Shown piece after piece: positions 44,725-56,105 of a DNA stretch of 64,000 nt. The DNA is from Dichetophora obliterata (Eukaryota > Arthropoda > Insecta > Diptera > Sciomyzidae). Where the stretch lies: assembly GCA_963920525.1 (NCBI GenBank), contig OY986438.1:136395022-136459021 (forward strand). Direction: 5' to 3'. Made by a program: the position numbers and the translations under genes. The notes beneath the pieces are model-generated. The model was not told where the DNA came from. It saw only the letters and a program-made list of their open reading frames with translations, and made no database searches. Position 1 is the stretch's first letter, and the number at the start of each line of letters is the position of its first letter.

Positions 44725-45075
44725 ACCAGTTCATGATTTGAACACACGTCCTCTGTTGTGCTGGACCAACACCTCATCCACTCGTCCATCTCAGTTGTTA
44801 AGAAAGTTACGCTTATTTTGCGTCATAACGCATGCAAGTAAGCTAGCAGTAAGTAAGCAAGCGAGAAGAAACATGGGTTCGAGACCCAATTAAATTAAAG
44901 TAAAATACAAAATATTCAGACTAGTTCGTGATTTGAGTACACGTCCTCTGTTGTTCTGGTTCAACACCTTATCCACTCGTCCTTCTCAGTTGTTAAAAAA
45001 GTTACGCTTATTTTCATCATAACGAATGCAAGTACGTTATTTTCAGGAACGTGGGTTTGAGACCCAGCTAAATTA
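44725..45075 (-). repeat. Two tandem tRNA-like units
   Basis: Two copies, about 44725-44905 and 44925-45075, share on minus GGACGAGTGGAT(G/A)AGGTGTTG and AACAGAGGACGTGT, then a T-arm-like GTTCAAATCATGAAC. On plus they share GTTACGCTTATTTT, CATAACG and GGTT(C/T)GAGACCCA. The minus text resembles a tRNA with box A (GACGAGTGGATGAGG) and box B. The copies differ by indels. It is probably a tRNA-derived repeat duplicated in tandem. Confidence 0.55.
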
Positions 45076-46822
45076 AACTTATGTTTGGATTAAAAAATAG
45101 TAATTTTTGGATTAAAAACTCCTTTAAACCAAACCGTGTTGTTTTAATTAAGTAGGCATTAGTTTATTGCTTCTTCTTATCTAGAAAATAGTGTCTCACA
45201 TCTTCATGCATCTCACATCTTGTGACTTTGACCAGTTAGATCACAGTTTTTTCATTAAATATACATTCTTCTACAAAATATACATATATTTGCTTAGAAT
45301 ATGTCAATGCTGTTAGATTCTGCTGAAAAATGCCACAACACATAGGCAGCATTTAAAGTAACGTGGTGCTTATTAATGCAATTGCTGGTTCGGAATATCT
45401 AATTATTTAAGGTGAATCTAACGAATTCGCCGACGTACATAAACTTTATAGTACTCAGCTGTTGGGTTGAGTTGACTTCTCAGAAAACAAATGTGCAGAA
45501 AATTTAAAATTCTTGGCCAGAAACATAAAAACAAACATTCAGGCTCTCTGCCCGCCCGCACTCGCTGCAACTTAAAGTTCATGAGTGCATGTTTTTTTTT
45601 TTGTTTTTTGCGAATTATTAACGCCCTAAAAAGCACTAAAGAAAGAGTTTGTATGGAATAGAAAAAAAAATCACAACGAAACACTGAATATCTCAAGCAT
45701 GTCAAGGTAATAAACGCAGTTTGCAAGATTAAGTCAATGAAACCGAAGCAAGCCTTTCCGCGTTAGGTGCCATTTTTTTACAGAATATAGTCCGTGTTTG
45801 AATTATATATGTAAATTGTAAAAAAACTGCTTGAATTAAAAAAAAACAAAGAAAATTCTGCGCACTTAACTTATTTAAAATAAGTCTAGATCAAGTTTAA
45901 GTTCGTGCTAGGTATGGAGCGTTTGCAACAGTTGCTATTGGCAACAAGCGCGTATCTAACAACAAGAATATTGTTTGTTGTAAGGTTGTTGTTTTTATGC
46001 GCTGTTGTTAGTTCAGGTTGTAATTTAATATTAGTCATAAGCGAGCTTACCTTAAAGAAAAAAACAAAAATGTTAACAATTACCTAGTTGTAAGAGGACG
46101 CAGCGTGTAGCTCACAAACTTAAACCGCCTAACATGACGTTCACAAAATGCGCTGCAACAAATACAGAATGTTTTTAATATGCCAACAAGTTGATGCAGT
46201 TGTGCAAAATATTGTGTTATAAATAAATAAACAAAAAAAAAACACAAAACAAATACAACATTGTAAAAACTTGTACGTACAGAAAAGGCATCTTGAATTT
46301 TATAGATTTCAATGTCAAGCTTATGTTAGATTTTATGGTCAAAGAAAATTTAATGACATTTTTTTCTCAACTGCCAGCATCTATTTTATTGTTTTGTGAT
46401 GTTTAATTTGCTGTTTTTTGTCTTAATTGATGTTTTTGTTAGATTTTCTGTGACGAAACAGGTTTTAATTAACAAATTTGCAGCAAGTCTTGCAATGTGT
46501 AGGTTTAACAATTTTTTAATTGTTTTTATATATTTTTATACAGTCACATTTAGCATTAATATTGCATTGAAAAAAAAACTTTAGTAAAAAATTCAACTGT
46601 TTTATTTGGATGAAAACAAGCTCTACTTTCACACGCTTACATTTAATGCAAAAAGAAAAAATTCAAGGTTTCCATGTGATCAGAAAACACTTAGAAATTT
46701 GGTGTGAGAAAATTTTCTCAATATTTCTTAAGTTGAGCTTTGAATTTTAAAAGATTAAACGATATTAGTTTTAATATTGATAAGATACATTGCTAAATAC
46801 AAACAAGTAATAAAATTGAAAT
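45076..46822. other. No gene seen
   Basis: AT-rich, with small open frames (45418-45726, 45905-46087) that resemble nothing recognised. TTGTTG/ACAACA words recur near 45930-46010. Confidence 0.4.
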
Positions 46823-47101
46823 TAACAGCCCTATTCTGGCAAAGTGACAATTGTTACCCATTATTTTTATTATTTCTATATGTTTGTTGTAACTTTTTTA
46901 TTTCAAAACAAAATTTGAAGCTCAAAAATAATAAATTTTGATAAAAATTGCCACCTGCTTTGCAGGTAGTGACAATTTCATTGAAAAAAATTTGTTTTTT
47001 GAGCTTAAAACTTTGTTTTGAAATCAAAAAATCTCAACAAACACATAGAAATTTTAAAAATACTGGGTAAAAATTGTGACTTTGCCAGTATGCGGCTGTT
47101 A
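46823..47101. mobile_element. MITE family W, copy 2, complete
   Basis: It starts TAACAGCCCTATTCTGGCAA and ends with the near complement TTGCCAGTATGCGGCTGTTA. Long imperfect inverted repeats of about 100 bp include TTCTATATGTTTGTTG and AATTTGAAGCTCAAAAA. The centre carries a small palindrome ACCTGCTTTGCAGGT. The target duplication is unclear. It is the reference copy for the other two. Confidence 0.78.
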
Positions 47102-47942
47102 GTTGATCAAATAACACTAAACCAAATTTTTAATTTTTGTTTTTCTAAATCACAGAGTTTTACATATTCTTTTTTATAATATGCTTCACATATTTAGCAA
47201 CCTTTTCCATGGTTATTTTCAAGCATTTTTTAAATAGCTGTTTAAACAAAAAAAAAACACTTACAAGTAGTCTTAGAGGCTTAAAATATTTTATGAAAAT
47301 GTTCTTTGTAAAATTTCACTTTAGACAAGATTTGCCTACAACTTATTTCTGTGAAGAAAATGTACATAAGTGAAGAGGAAACACAAATATTTTACTTATT
47401 TTACGTAAAATAATTATCACCAGAGAACCATCTTTACGAAAAACTTAGAAACTTACGTAAACTTTTTGTTAAATTAAATGTCACTCATACGCCACAGTGT
47501 GCACTTCCATATCTATATATTAATACGCAAACAAAAAGTTTGTGTTCCCTCTTTTTCTATGTTACCTTCAACATATTCACATAATACTTATATCGATGGA
47601 TAGGTATTTTCGAGTAGATTTGCACAATATAATTTTTATTCATATATATTGTCATTAAGACAGGTAAAACTGAGCAAATGTAAAACGCTTTTTTTACCAA
47701 TGGGACAATAAGAAACTACAAAGTGACAAAGCTCTGTTGAACATCGCTGCTGTAGCTTACAAAAGCAAGAGTAGAATGCGGGAGTGACGCAAACACTTAA
47801 AAAGAGCTGAGTAGCATTATATTTGTTGTTGTTGTTGCTTTCTCTTAATTTCTCTCAGCGTTAAAAAAACAGTTAAACTGCTGCTTGATTCATGTAACAC
47901 TTGACGCCAAGCCATTGATCATGGCAGAATAATGAGGTAGGG
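47102..47942. other. No gene seen; possible CATGG terminus at the right edge
   Basis: Nothing coding. ATCATGGCAGAATAATGAGG (47919-47938) resembles the end of P-like MITE A, immediately left of the foldback. The other end was not firmly found. Confidence 0.4.
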
Positions 47943-49718
47943 CAACGAGTATATATCTATAAGAGATTTCACTCGTCGCTCGTTATTTTTTACTCGCCGA
48001 TATTAGCCATCCATCGACAGGATAGGGTATTTTGATGGGACATTTATTTTATACCCCTTCAAAAGTGCGAGTTTGTTTACATTTTGTTTTCTATATTTTG
48101 ATCATTTTGGCTGCGTGCACAAGGGAGCAAAAAGATTGGTATTTTTTAATGTGCTTGCCTGTTTCTTCTTATTTGAATATCTGAAGAAATATTGCAAATT
48201 TTATGAATGAAAATAAAATTTTACAGCTTCTTATTTGCATGTGCATAGTTGCCGAGTTTATTTTGTTTCCAGCTGGACATTTTTGTTGTGATTTTGTTGT
48301 AGCTATATTTTGTTTGCTGCTGCAGACAAGGATTTTTAGATATTTCATTAGTTGAATAGAAAGACAGAATTCTGATTCGGCTAATGAAATAATTATTGGA
48401 TAATAAAAAAATGTAGCAATAAAATAGAATTGGTCTAGCAGTATTTAATAAATTTAAAATAAAACAAAGAAATATTGTAGATTTAATTAATGAGAATAAA
48501 AGTTATATTTGATACAAATTTTACAGGTTATTATATATATGTATGTGTGTTTTTTTTTTTCTTCCATCTTCTTTAGTTTGTTTCTAGCTGGACATTTTCC
48601 TTGTAGCAATATTTTGCTTGCTACTTTAGATACAAAATCATAATTTTTAAATACTTCATTACACCAACAAAAAGATGAAATTCTGATGATTCGGCTAATG
48701 AAATAATTATCAGTTAGGACTTGAAAAAAATTTTTTAACAAAAATGCTTTTAATAAATAACATTAACTTGAATTAACAAAATACAAACACCAAATTTCTT
48801 CAAAATCAAAGAAGAATTAATTGTATAAAGATATGCTCCGGTAGACGTTTCTATATATTCCTGCCACCGCCTTACTGCCATATATGAATTTTCATGCTAA
48901 TCGGAAAAAAATTTTGTTTTCACCATTTTGAGTATAGTTGCCGAGCGTATCTCTGAGCGTATAAACTAAATTAAAAAATTTTAGTCTAATACAACTAAAA
49001 CCGTCCAAAATATAGCATTTTTGTTGATTTGTAGACGGTAAAAGAAGGTGTGGCAAAATATTTTTCTCTTAAACCATCTAGAACTCAAAACAAATCGAGT
49101 GCCAAAATTTGAGCTTAATTTACTTTATACCTATCGTTTTAATATTTTAACTGTATTAAAATGTAGAACAATATATATTTACGAATTTCGTAATCATTTT
49201 TTTTTAACAACACTTTTTACAAATTTTACAAAATTAAATAGTTTTTAATGCTTGTATTAAAATGTATTCCAAGATTTCTAACCACGAAGGTAGTATATTA
49301 TTTTAAAAAATTAAGAAAAATAAAAATTAATACAATATATGTATATTAGACCGTCCCACTTTTTCAACGTTTTTCGAAAAGTTTCCGGGACACGTTGATT
49401 TCTGATTCTACTCTTAAAAACATGAATTTTGGTATATAACATTTTAATATTAACTAACGGTCGCGCAATCGGCTTAAAGGCATTTTGGCTAAAAATTATA
49501 TTTTCGAAAAAAATAGAAATTTCTTCTTCAGTGTTTTTCATATCACTATGAAACTAATTTTTATCAATTTATACTTATTTAAAAGCTTAAAAAATTTTCC
49601 ATCTTATGCTAAAAGAAACATTGCATTTTGTTCTGTACATTTTTTTAAAAAACTCTGCAAAGTGAAATTTTGATTAAATTTTTTTCGAAAATTTGATAAC
49701 TTCAACTCACATTACCCC
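47943..49718 (+). repeat. Foldback left arm
   Basis: Includes an ACTCG-rich tip (47975-48000), two diverged direct repeats (about 48265-48420 and 48580-48745), and from 49345 the start of repeat Y. Open frames in the arm are short, AT-driven and mirrored in the other arm. They are not regarded as genes. Confidence 0.9.
48265..48745 (+). repeat. Direct repeats inside the foldback arm
   Basis: Unit 1 (48265-48420) and unit 2 (48580-48745) share AGCTGGACATTTT, TGTAGC, ATATTTTG(T/C)TTGCT, ACTTCATTA/ATTTCATTAG, GATTCGGCTAATGAAATAA. They are mirrored in the right arm. Internal tandem units in the arms are a known habit of foldback elements. Confidence 0.75.
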
Positions 49719-51231
49719 GCTTTACAAGAGCATAAGGAAGAAGTTTTTGGTTATGTAAATTTCGTATTTTGAGGAATTTTACTGCAAAAATTTTGATGCA
49801 TTATTCAAAGATATATGATATGGAATCTTTTCAAAAAAGCAACACAACTGCACAGTGAGTTTTTTCTAAAAAAATTCAATTTTATTTTTATTAAACGTAG
49901 CTACATAAGAATTTATGTAAATAACCATAATAAACAAAATTATACGACATTAGTTTAAGTTGCGAAGTATTGTACGTTTTCTGTTGTCAGGATGATTTTT
50001 ATTGTAATGTCCAATTACTTGGATGACACAATTTTGCTGTCCATTGTCCATGTATTATTTACCATATTTAGAAGTCATATGATTCTTTCTGCTGGATCAT
50101 TTAAAATTGTTACATTTTTAAAATTTTATTTATTTCTAAAAAATTTTCATTCGTACTCCAGGATGCATCTTAATAAGTTCTTTACAAGAAAAAATATTGA
50201 AAAACTGTATAGTATAGTTAAGCCAGCGAAGGTGTCAAAGGCCAACTCATAGCAGAAAAGCTGTATAACAACAAACAAATAACATTAGAATGCAAAACAG
50301 TGCATCGTAATACTGATAACATACTAGGGCTATTCACAATCCAGTGCAAATGGTCTTGCACCATATCATTTGCAAAATGGTAAAATATATATTTTTTCTA
50401 CACTAAGAAAATAAAAAGAAATGCATTTACTACGCTATTGCATATATACAACACTAAAATCCATAGCTAAAATTTACTATACATTGCAATACTAAATTGC
50501 AAACTGACTGCTGATTATAAAAAAAAGTAAAGGCAAAAAAAACTGATATGGAAGATAAGCGAATAAAAAACCAAATAATTGTGCTTAAAGATTTTTTTCT
50601 ACATGAAATTGAGTTAAGCGAAATTTCCAAATTAAAATAATTTTGCTTTTCATCAATTGGCTGTGAATTTCACGTTTTACAACAACTGTAGCAAATTATA
50701 TCAAAAAGGCCGTTCAGAATTGATAGAAAATTTTTAAAATTTTTTATAAAAGCACAAATATCCAAATCCCTACTAAAAATACAAGCACATTAAGATCCGT
50801 GATTTTGTTAGATTGTTGTTGTTTCGGAGAATGATCAATATCAGATTAATAGCATAAAATCCGTAGTCACAAGGAAGAATGACTAAACTCAAGCTATCGT
50901 AAAAAAGCGATACGCCATTTTCTTTATTGCCATTCCTTGGAAGGATGAAGGAAAAAGCTTCTGAACCATAATAGAGTATCACTTATGTCTGCACATATTT
51001 CGTTTGTAACGGTTCATATATTTTAATTCAAATATTCATTAAATTCATAATATTCATTTTATTGACTATGAGTTTAGTCATTATTCCTTGTGACCACATA
51101 AATAGTCATTTAAATAATTACATATTACAAAAATTAAGTTGAATGTCTTGCAATTAAAGCTAATACCATATACATATATCTTTTACATACCTACTTATTA
51201 GCTACGTTTAATAAAAATAAAATTGAAAAAT

Positions 51232-53007
51232 GGGGTAATGTGAGTTGAAGTTATCAAATTTTCGAAAAAAATTTAATCAAAATTTCACTTTGCAGAGTTT
51301 TTTAAAAAAATGTACAGAACAAAATGCAATGTTTCTTTTAGCATAAGATGGAAAATTTTTTAAGCTTTTAAATAAGTATAAATTGATAAAAATTAGTTTC
51401 ATAGTGATATGAAAAACACTGAAGAAGAAATTTCTATTTTTTTCGAAAATATAATTTTTAGCCAAAATGCCTTTAAGCCGATTGCGCGACCGTTAGTTAA
51501 TATTAAAATGTTATATACCAAAATTCATGTTTTTAAGAGTAGAATCAGAAATCAACGTGTCCCGGAAACTTTTCGAAAAACGTTGAAAAAGTGGGACGGT
51601 CTAATATACATATATTGTATTAATTTTTATTTTTCTTAATTTTTTAAAATAATATACTACCTTCGTGGTTAGAAATCTTGGAATACATTTTAATACAAGC
51701 ATTAAAAACTATTTAATTTTGTAAAATTTGTAAAAAGTGTTGTTAAAAAAAAATGATTACGAAATTCGTAAATATATATTGTTCTACATTTTAATACAGT
51801 TAAAATATTAAAACGATAGGTATAAAGTAAATTAAGCTCAAATTTTGGCACTCGATTTGTTTTGAGTTCTAGATGGTTTAAGAGAAAAATATTTTGCCAC
51901 ACCTTCTTTTACCGTCTACAAATCAACAAAAATGCTATATTTTGGACGGTTTTAGTTGTATTAGACTAAAATTTTTTAATTTAGTTTATACGCTCAGAGA
52001 TACGCTCGGCAACTATACTCAAAATGGTGAAAACAAAATTTTTTTCCGATTAGCATGAAAATTCATATATGGCAGTAAGGCGGTGGCAGGAATATATAGA
52101 AACGTCTACCGGAGCATATCTTTATACAATTAATTCTTCTTTGATTTTGAAGAAATTTGGTGTTTGTATTTTGTTAATTCAAGTTAATGTTATTTATTAA
52201 AAGCATTTTTGTTAAAAAATTTTTTTCAAGTCCTAACTGATAATTATTTCATTAGCCGAATCATCAGAATTTCATCTTTTTGTTGGTGTAATGAAGTATT
52301 TAAAAATTATGATTTTGTATCTAAAGTAGCAAGCAAAATATTGCTACAAGGAAAATGTCCAGCTAGAAACAAACTAAAGAAGATGGAAGAAAAAAAAAAA
52401 CACACATACATATATATAATAACCTGTAAAATTTGTATCAAATATAACTTTTATTCTCATTAATTAAATCTACAATATTTCTTTGTTTTATTTTAAATTT
52501 ATTAAATACTGCTAGACCAATTCTATTTTATTGCTACATTTTTTTATTATCCAATAATTATTTCATTAGCCGAATCAGAATTCTGTCTTTCTATTCAACT
52601 AATGAAATATCTAAAAATCCTTGTCTGCAGCAGCAAACAAAATATAGCTACAACAAAATCACAACAAAAATGTCCAGCTGGAAACAAAATAAACTCGGCA
52701 ACTATGCACATGCAAATAAGAAGCTGTAAAATTTTATTTTCATTCATAAAATTTGCAATATTTCTTCAGATATTCAAATAAGAAGAAACAGGCAAGCACA
52801 TTAAAAAATACCAATCTTTTTGCTCCCTTGTGCACGCAGCCAAAATGATCAAAATATAGAAAACAAAATGTAAACAAACTCGCACTTTTGAAGGGGTATA
52901 AAATAAATGTCCCATCAAAATACCCTATCCTGTCGATGGATGGCTAATATCGGCGAGTAAAAAATAACGAGCGACGAGTGAAATCTCTTATAGATATATA
53001 CTCGTTG
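51232..53007 (-). repeat. Foldback right arm
   Basis: Mirror of the left arm without indels. It carries the same direct repeats at about 52205-52370 and 52530-52685. Its inner edge shows the deletion described for the whole element. Confidence 0.9.
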
Positions 53008-53014
53008 GGTAGGG

Positions 53015-53348
53015 TAAGTAGTTTTGACAAGACCTATCGTTAATGTCAAAATCATAAAATATAGTGCTGCCATATAACAAATTAAAATCCAATGAAAAAT
53101 CCATACTTTGTCTTGGCGTTTATGATGAAATCCTTTACTAGCAGTACTTCAAAACGGGGAAGTACAGGTTTTTTGTTTTAGGCAAGCTTGAAGCAGCATT
53201 ATTCTGCGAAATATTTTTGTATGTTATAATCCAGCTTGACTGGCTCCCACTTCAAATTTATTCTTGGTCTTATAAGCGCGTATTTGTGTTTTTCATAGAG
53301 AATTTTGTGTAAAGTTACATATATTTTAACAACTTTTAAAATTATAAA
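53015..53348. other. No gene seen
   Basis: Spacer between foldback and helicase relic. The Helitron 5' end was looked for here and not found. Confidence 0.4.
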
Positions 53349-54817
53349 AATGGCAAAAAGAAGTTATGCAGTTTGTCGGACAACGGCACTTTGGAATGAA
53401 TTCAAAGAAAGTCTTAGTTAGGATTTTGTTAGAGATGGTCATAACGAAAACATATCATTCAATCGAGCGCAGTTAGAAATTCAAGATATATTGATTACAC
53501 ATAATATAGCATGTACTTTGATCGGTTTGCCTGTACCAACAGCATTACCAGAGCATGATGACACAGATCTTTTTGATCCTTTAGAGGGAGATTTTCTTTT
53601 TAATGAAATTTAAAGAAGTGCTAATAATGAACAGCGTGATGTTATTGATCGTATCATACGTGAAGTTCAGTATCACGATACAAGGTCAAATGTATTTTGT
53701 TTGACAGCCCATGCACGTTGCGGTAAATCTTTTACTCAAAGTGCTATCATTCATAAATTAAATTCTCTTAATCTAAAATGTATTGCAACTGCGTTGAGCG
53801 GAATTGCTTCAACATTGTTTATTGGAGGAAGGATTCTTCATAATACTTTTAAGTTGCCAATTAAAATTATGGAAAACACTGTACCCAATATCAAAGCAAT
53901 TAGTAGCTATGCTAATTACATAAATTCGGCGTCGTTGCTTTTAATTGATGAAGTTTCCATGTGTCCGCTTCAAGTAATGATATGCATAGATACTTTGTTG
54001 AAAGATATATGTGTCAATTCAGAAAATAAAAATAAGCCTTTTGGAGGAAAAACCGTACTTATGTGTGGCGATTTTCGTTAAATATTACCAGTTGTCCCTC
54101 ATGGAACGCATGCAATATTAATTGAAAATTGTGTTACGAGTTGGAGCAAATTTCCCTCTTTTCATCATCTCACTTTGTCTTAAAATATGAGAGCACTTCC
54201 AGAAGAAATTCAATTCGTTGAATTTGAAAAAAATTTGATAAAAAAATTTATCACATTACGATAAAATTACTTGTGATAATGAAGCTGAGGCAAGCAATTA
54301 TCCAGTGGAATTTTTGAATACATTGTCTGTTAGTGGCTTGCCACCACATAAGTTAGAACTTAAAGTAGATGGCATTGTTTTATTAATAAGGAATTTGAAT
54401 ACGAAGGAAGCATTGGTAAACGGCACTAGAATGCGCGTAAAAGCATTACATAATAATGCTATCGATTGGGAAGTATTGACAGGAATCGCTCACGGCAAGC
54501 GAATTTTGATTCCTCGCATAAATTTAACTTTTTCTGGAACAATAATGCCATATGATTTCCAGAGGACGCAATTTCCAGTGATCAATGCAATCGCAATGAC
54601 AATTAATAAAGCACAGGGACAAACTTTCAACAAAGTAGGAATTTTGTTACGACGACCTGTTTTCTCGCATGGTCAACTGTATGTTGTCACGAGTCGAGTA
54701 AGATCTTTTGACAGACTGAGCTTTTATGTTTCTGATATTGATGGACAAGGACATTTGGCTAACGATGAAAGGGTGTTTACAAAAAATATAGTTTATACTG
54801 AAATTTTAAATCATTAA
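53349..54817 (+). pseudogene. Helitron/Pif1-type helicase pseudogene
   Basis: ATG at 53349 opens a frame that can be followed to 54120 with only in-frame stops. It begins MAKRSYAVCRTTALWNEFKE and contains IACTLIGLPVPTALPEHDD. Walker A is HARCGKSFTQ (about 53715), Walker B is LLIDEVSM (about 53940), and motif III is MCGDFR. Two stops stand where glutamine is conserved (after GDFR and before NMRALPEE), each explained by one C-to-T change. The last part (54305-54817) has FLNTLSVSGLPPHKLELKVD, NGTRMRV, AIAMTINKAQGQTF and SHGQLYVVTSRVRS, the Pif1-type motifs V and VI. The rolling-circle Rep domain is missing. The Helitron-type 3' end downstream supports Helitron origin. Confidence 0.88.
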
Positions 54818-55108
54818 TTAATTTATTTAATATGGAATTATCTTTTATCTTGATTTATTTGTAATACTTTTATACCGTTTATTTACTTTTACTTACTTAT
54901 TTACTTTACTTTTCATTTATTTATTTACTTTAAATGAATATTATATGTTGAAAAATTTTTTGTTATTGACGCATATATGCTTCCTTTTTTATCTTTTATC
55001 ACTATTTTCCTCATAGCGTCAAGGTAAGCATTAAGAATTTCGATGCAAACTAATAACAATTCATTATGTGAAAAACAACTTGAGTTTCGTTACCTTACAG
55101 AAATAGAT

Positions 55109-55137
55109 GGCCGAATTTCGGCCACAGGCGATACTAG
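55109..55137 (+). terminator. Helitron 3' end: hairpin plus CTAG
   Basis: A hairpin GGCCGAATTTCGGCC (55109-55123) is followed by ACAGGCGATA and CTAG (55134-55137), then T. A short hairpin about 10 bases before a CTRR end, with T as host base, is the Helitron 3' signature, thought to stop rolling-circle transfer. The last 15 bases recur at 44521-44535. Confidence 0.78.
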
Positions 55138-55287
55138 TCATATTAAATTCTTTAAACAAAATTTTGGGGAAAATAAATTTACCTGACCCATATGCTCCCC
55201 AAGAGTTATTTCTTAGAATTTAACATAGAATACGAAAATAAATGATTCCAGGGATGAAAATTTCGTATCGAACAAATTAGCCCGCTC
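55138..55287. other. No gene seen
   Basis: Short AT-rich gap between the Helitron end and MITE Z copy 3. Confidence 0.4.
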
Positions 55288-55405
55288 TTATACCCAGCAA
55301 AAGAAGTGCTTCTAAAAGATGGTAAATCGGAAGGGAAAGTCTTGAATTCCATTCTTCCTTCCTCTTTCATACCCAAAAGGCATTCTATTAACTTATGCAT
55401 GACAT
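55288..55405 (-). repeat. Dispersed MITE family Z, copy 3 (terminal part)
   Basis: On minus it repeats AGAATGCCTTTTGGGTATG, GGAATTCAAGACTTTCCC and AGAAGCACTTCTTTTGCTGGG (last split: AGAAGCACTTC, TTTTGCTGGG). Same end as copies 1 and 2. Confidence 0.78.
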
Positions 55406-55686
55406 TGGGAGTAATGCTTTCCTTGCTATTCTCTATACTTGCTTCCAGATATTTTCAATGGAAGATTTCTTCGAGCCCTTTAATGAAAAGCTTACATATT
55501 GTCGAACAGTGTTATTTAAGGATATTTAGAAATATGGGTGAAAATTCTAAAATGTCCACAAAATTTTGCACAAAAAAGAATGCTAATAGTTTGCAAGATC
55601 AACCCGGAGATTAAATTTTTTTAGATAATCGAACGATCTGTTAAGGTAGTCTAACGGTAGTCTTTTTTATTATTCCGCATCATAGC

Positions 55687-56013
55687 CAATACACATTGAC
55701 TGCAACAGGCGTCCATCGACAAAATGAAAACTTGCCGTTAGAGATAAATTTAGCAGTATTCTCAACGACTTGATTATAATGAACGCAACAGCGACAGTCT
55801 GTATTTCATACAAAACATAAACAAACTTTTTTATGTTCGCTTTTGTCGTCTATCAAATTAGAAATAGATTGAAGTCTGCTGCAGAAACAATTGTGGTCGT
55901 GTTCTCTCTTTGTCATGCCGTCTTCAAAAAATACATCTTCATAAGAAAACATGCGTTCTATTTTTTGACAATTAGCGTTCGTCGCTTGTCGCAGTCAATG
56001 TGTTTCGGCAATC
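55687..56013. mobile_element. MITE with ACACATTGACTGC ends
   Basis: Left CCAATACACATTGACTGCAACAGGCG (split: CCAATACACATTG, ACTGCAACAGGCG) is mirrored at the right by CGCTTGTCGCAGTCAATGTG then TTTCGG. The inverted ends are about 26 bp with a few mismatches. Target duplication is not clear. Non-coding; it lies upstream of the piggyBac N-terminus. Confidence 0.65.
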
Positions 56014-56105
56014 AGGTGTGATTGCAATATTCTCTGTTTTTCGAATATTGACCTATATTTTGCAATAGAAGAAATATACGTTTTCTCTATTTTCTTTTTA
56101 TTTTA

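Larger units (their letters stand above)
47943..53007. mobile_element. Foldback element with 1.78-kb inverted arms, 7-bp duplication
   Basis: Positions 47943-49718 are the reverse complement of 51232-53007. The sum of paired positions stays at 100950 throughout, so there are no indels, and sampled stretches match base for base. The ends read CAACGAGTATATATC. Outside is an exact 7-bp duplication GGTAGGG (47936-47942 and 53008-53014), which marks a real transposition product. The unlike centre (49719-51231) includes repeat Y blocks. A short further match (49875-49903 with 51199-51227) shows that the right arm lost about 150 bp. No transposase was recognised. Foldback form with long arms and a 7-bp duplication recalls Galileo of the P superfamily, but the end sequence is different, so the family is open. 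Confidence 0.9.

Noticed and set aside
45418..46087. Possible small host genes
   Set aside because: No domain, signal or codon pattern supports them.
48487..52463. Paired identical open frames in the foldback arms (for example 48487-48741 and 52209-52463) as genes
   Set aside because: They are short, AT-driven, lysine/phenylalanine-rich, and identical only because the arms are. No family resemblance.
47943..53007. Inverted arms as an assembly or chimeric-read artefact
   Set aside because: Artefacts of this kind would not leave an exact 7-bp duplication outside both ends or an unlike 1.5-kb centre. Not fully excluded without reads.
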